Shown piece by piece: positions 62,716-64,000 of a stretch of 64,000 nucleotides of DNA. Below the pieces are notes generated by a model. The model made no database searches. It had not been told where the DNA came from and saw only the letters and a program-made list of their open reading frames with translations. Source of the DNA: Candidatus Aminicenantota bacterium (GTDB lineage: Bacteria > Acidobacteriota > Aminicenantia > Aminicenantales > UBA4085); assembly GCA_003141555.1 (NCBI GenBank), contig PLMN01000019.1, positions 124,001-188,000 of the forward strand. The letters run 5' to 3'. Position 1 is the stretch's first letter. Each line of letters begins with the position of its first letter. Both the position numbers and the translations under genes were made by a program.

Positions 62716-63699
62716 TCAATCCAGAATTTCGCCGGCCTGTTTCAGGACGTCCTCCGGAAACCGCACGCCTTGCTTCCCGGCGACCGTCCGGTTGAGCGAC
62801 AGCTTGACCTCGGACATGCTTTGGAAGGGAATCCTCGCCGGGCTTTCGCCGGCTTTCACCCGGAGGACGAGCGCGCCCGTCCGGGCCCCCATTTCAGAGT
62901 AGTCCCAGCCCATGGCCGCGCAGGCGCCGGCCCGGGTGGAGAGGATGTACCCTCCGAAGAGCGGGATCGCGTTCTCCTCCGCGATCCGGCCGATGGTCTC
63001 GAAGGCGGCGTTGATCGTGTTGCCGGAGAGCTGATAAATAACGTCAATCTTCTCGTTGATCAGAACCTGGGCGGCGAGCAGGACTTCGCTCGCGTTCGCC
63101 ACCGGGACGGCGACGATCTCGAATCCAAGCTCCGCGGCGGCGCTCCGGGCGAGCTCCAGGTAGTATTCGGAGTTGATCTCGGAGGGCGTCCAGAGCGTCC
63201 CCACCCGCCTCGCCCGGGGCAGCGTCTTCCGGATGAGCTCGAGCGTCGGCCGGATCGGCCCGGATGAAGAGATGCCGGTCACGTTGCCCAGGTGTTCGGC
63301 GGGCGAGACGCCCGCCCGCGTCAAATAGGGGTTGGCCACCGCGGTGAAGATGACGGGCACCTTGGGCGACGCGGCGAGCACCGCCTGGAGGGCCGGAGTG
63401 CCGACGGCCACGATCATGTCCACCCCGCCCGCGGCGAAGTCCTGGGCGATCTCCTGGGCGAGGGCGATGTCGTTGTTCGCGCTCCGAACGTCGAGCCGGA
63501 CGTTCGTCCCGTCCTTGAGCCCTCCGGCTTCGAGCGCGCCGCGGAAGCCTTTCCGCAGGTCGGCCGTGGTGGGCAAATAAAGGAGTTCCAAGATGCCGAT
63601 GGTGTAAAGCTGCGGGGCGGGACGGCGGCAGGAGATCGCCGGGGCCAAAGCCGCAAGAGCGGTCAGGGCCGCGGCCATCGGCGCGCGGAATCGCTTCAT
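62716..63699 (-). CDS. ABC-transporter substrate-binding lipoprotein (TrpX-like)
   Basis: A 327-residue protein with a lipobox LAPAISC (lipid-modified Cys24) and a periplasmic-binding-protein fold of the ABC_sub_bind type: IGILELLYLP, VDMIVAVGTPALQAVL, VPVIFTAVANPYL, GTLWTPSEINSEYYLELA. Related proteins bind amino acids or similar small ligands. No permease or ATPase gene is in the window; the neighbouring gene is a dehydratase-like enzyme. A GGAGGAGG site precedes the ATG. Confidence 0.87.
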   Translation of the reverse strand: MKRFRAPMAAALTALAALAPAISCRRPAPQLYTIGILELLYLPTTADLRKGFRGALEAGGLKDGTNVRLDVRSANNDIALAQEIAQDFAAGGVDMIVAVGTPALQAVLAASPKVPVIFTAVANPYLTRAGVSPAEHLGNVTGISSSGPIRPTLELIRKTLPRARRVGTLWTPSEINSEYYLELARSAAAELGFEIVAVPVANASEVLLAAQVLINEKIDVIYQLSGNTINAAFETIGRIAEENAIPLFGGYILSTRAGACAAMGWDYSEMGARTGALVLRVKAGESPARIPFQSMSEVKLSLNRTVAGKQGVRFPEDVLKQAGEILD

Positions 63700-63742
63700 C
63701 CCTCCTCCGGATCCGCCCGGGCCTCGAGCCCGGACAAAGGCA

Positions 63743-64000
63743 TCATATTCGAAACGGCGCCGGGGGGCAAATCGCCTTGAAAAGCCCGGGCGAGATGTTC
63801 CCGCCGCTCGCGATGAGGGCCACCCGTCGCCCGCGGAATTCCCCCGGCCGCGACAGGAGAGCGGCGAGCGGCAAGGCGCCGGCGCCTTCGACCGCCCGGC
63901 CGTGGACGCACCAGAGCGCTCTCATTGCCCGCCGGATGTCGCGTTCGCCGACGGTCAGGATGTCATCGACCAGCATCTTGCATAGGGGAAACGTGATCGC
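63743..64000 (-). CDS. Threonine/serine dehydratase-like protein (C-terminal part; cut by window edge)
   Basis: This is the last 85 residues of a fold-type II PLP enzyme. The end VALIASGGNISPGLFKAI is the terminal strand-helix of the serine/threonine dehydratase family (IlvA, serine racemase), in which the ASGGN-type motif is common. The N-terminal part with the PLP lysine lies outside the window. The substrate is therefore open. Confidence 0.7.
   Translation of the reverse strand, partial: AITFPLCKMLVDDILTVGERDIRRAMRALWCVHGRAVEGAGALPLAALLSRPGEFRGRRVALIASGGNISPGLFKAICPPAPFRI

Overview
The window is about 64 kb of a GC-rich bacterial chromosome (third codon positions are nearly all G or C). 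It is densely packed with housekeeping and metabolic genes. I see no rRNA, CRISPR array, prophage or transposase gene. The mix suggests a peptide- and sugar-using, largely anaerobic bacterium: S46 and C69 peptidases, a tungsten-type aldehyde:ferredoxin oxidoreductase, a ferredoxin-thioredoxin-reductase-like protein, FeoAB, DUF362 and DUF3014 proteins, NHL/PEGA proteins, and dispersed GGGGACA-type palindromes. This would fit an Acidobacteriota/Aminicenantes-like lineage, but that placement is inference from gene content and no marker gene proves it.

Layout. 1-1.3 kb: feoB (cut by the left edge) and feoA, read leftward behind a perfect Fur-like palindrome. 1.5-4.9 kb: a DPP7-type S46 peptidase converging on a GT87-like membrane protein. 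5.1-9.2 kb: secA and guaB. 9.3-13.2 kb: a rubredoxin/FTR-like disulfide reductase, a glutaredoxin-like protein, then pyruvate dehydrogenase-type E1 alpha, E1 beta and E2 (no E3). 13.3-16.2 kb: a leftward operon of deoxynucleoside kinase, panB, panC and panD. 16.2-19.5 kb: a KimA-like APC permease and a DUF1646 membrane protein. 19.6-26.2 kb: a tungsten/molybdenum cofactor neighbourhood. An Rrf2 regulator, AOR, a MoaD-like carrier and an aldehyde dehydrogenase run rightward and meet a leftward, translationally coupled mobB-thiF-aminotransferase set. 26.3-29.2 kb: a diheme GEGP-type protein, an HD-domain protein and a PQQ-type propeller. 29.2-34.6 kb: a 56-codon CxxC gene, rarA, a MerR gene beside tRNA-Pro(GGG), a DUF3795 protein, a cupin, surE, a DedA protein and a PflX-like radical SAM protein. 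34.6-40.1 kb: DUF3014, a beta-repeat lipoprotein, an SH3/PEGA/NHL protein and an acyl-CoA synthetase. 40.3-45.6 kb: a very short TonB-like protein, a tautomerase, an ABC-F ATPase and a Ca2+-type P-ATPase. 45.8-51.1 kb: a nitroreductase, tRNA-Pro(CGG), an MFS exporter, a PIG-L deacetylase, a DUF362 ferredoxin and a class V aminotransferase. 51.1-51.6 kb: a gene-free, strongly self-complementary stretch. 51.6-64 kb: an amidohydrolase, a small membrane protein, a secreted hypothetical protein coupled to a 1290-residue NtrY-like kinase, a flavodoxin, a C69 dipeptidase, a short MeaB GTPase, a YHS/TRASH-like protein, an acylphosphatase, ThiD, an ABC substrate-binding lipoprotein and the end of a threonine-dehydratase-like gene.

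The most coherent functional story is the cofactor and redox set. AOR, its ubiquitin-like MoaD partner, an E1-like ThiF and MobB lie within 6 kb. A diheme protein with a possible molybdopterin-type fold sits directly beside them. A ferredoxin-driven disulfide reductase lies about 10 kb away. Several strong promoters place the -10 box 6-9 bp from the start codon with no Shine-Dalgarno sequence, which suggests leaderless mRNAs, including for secA and rarA. I did not find a clearly novel multi-gene system. The best leads are listed as findings.
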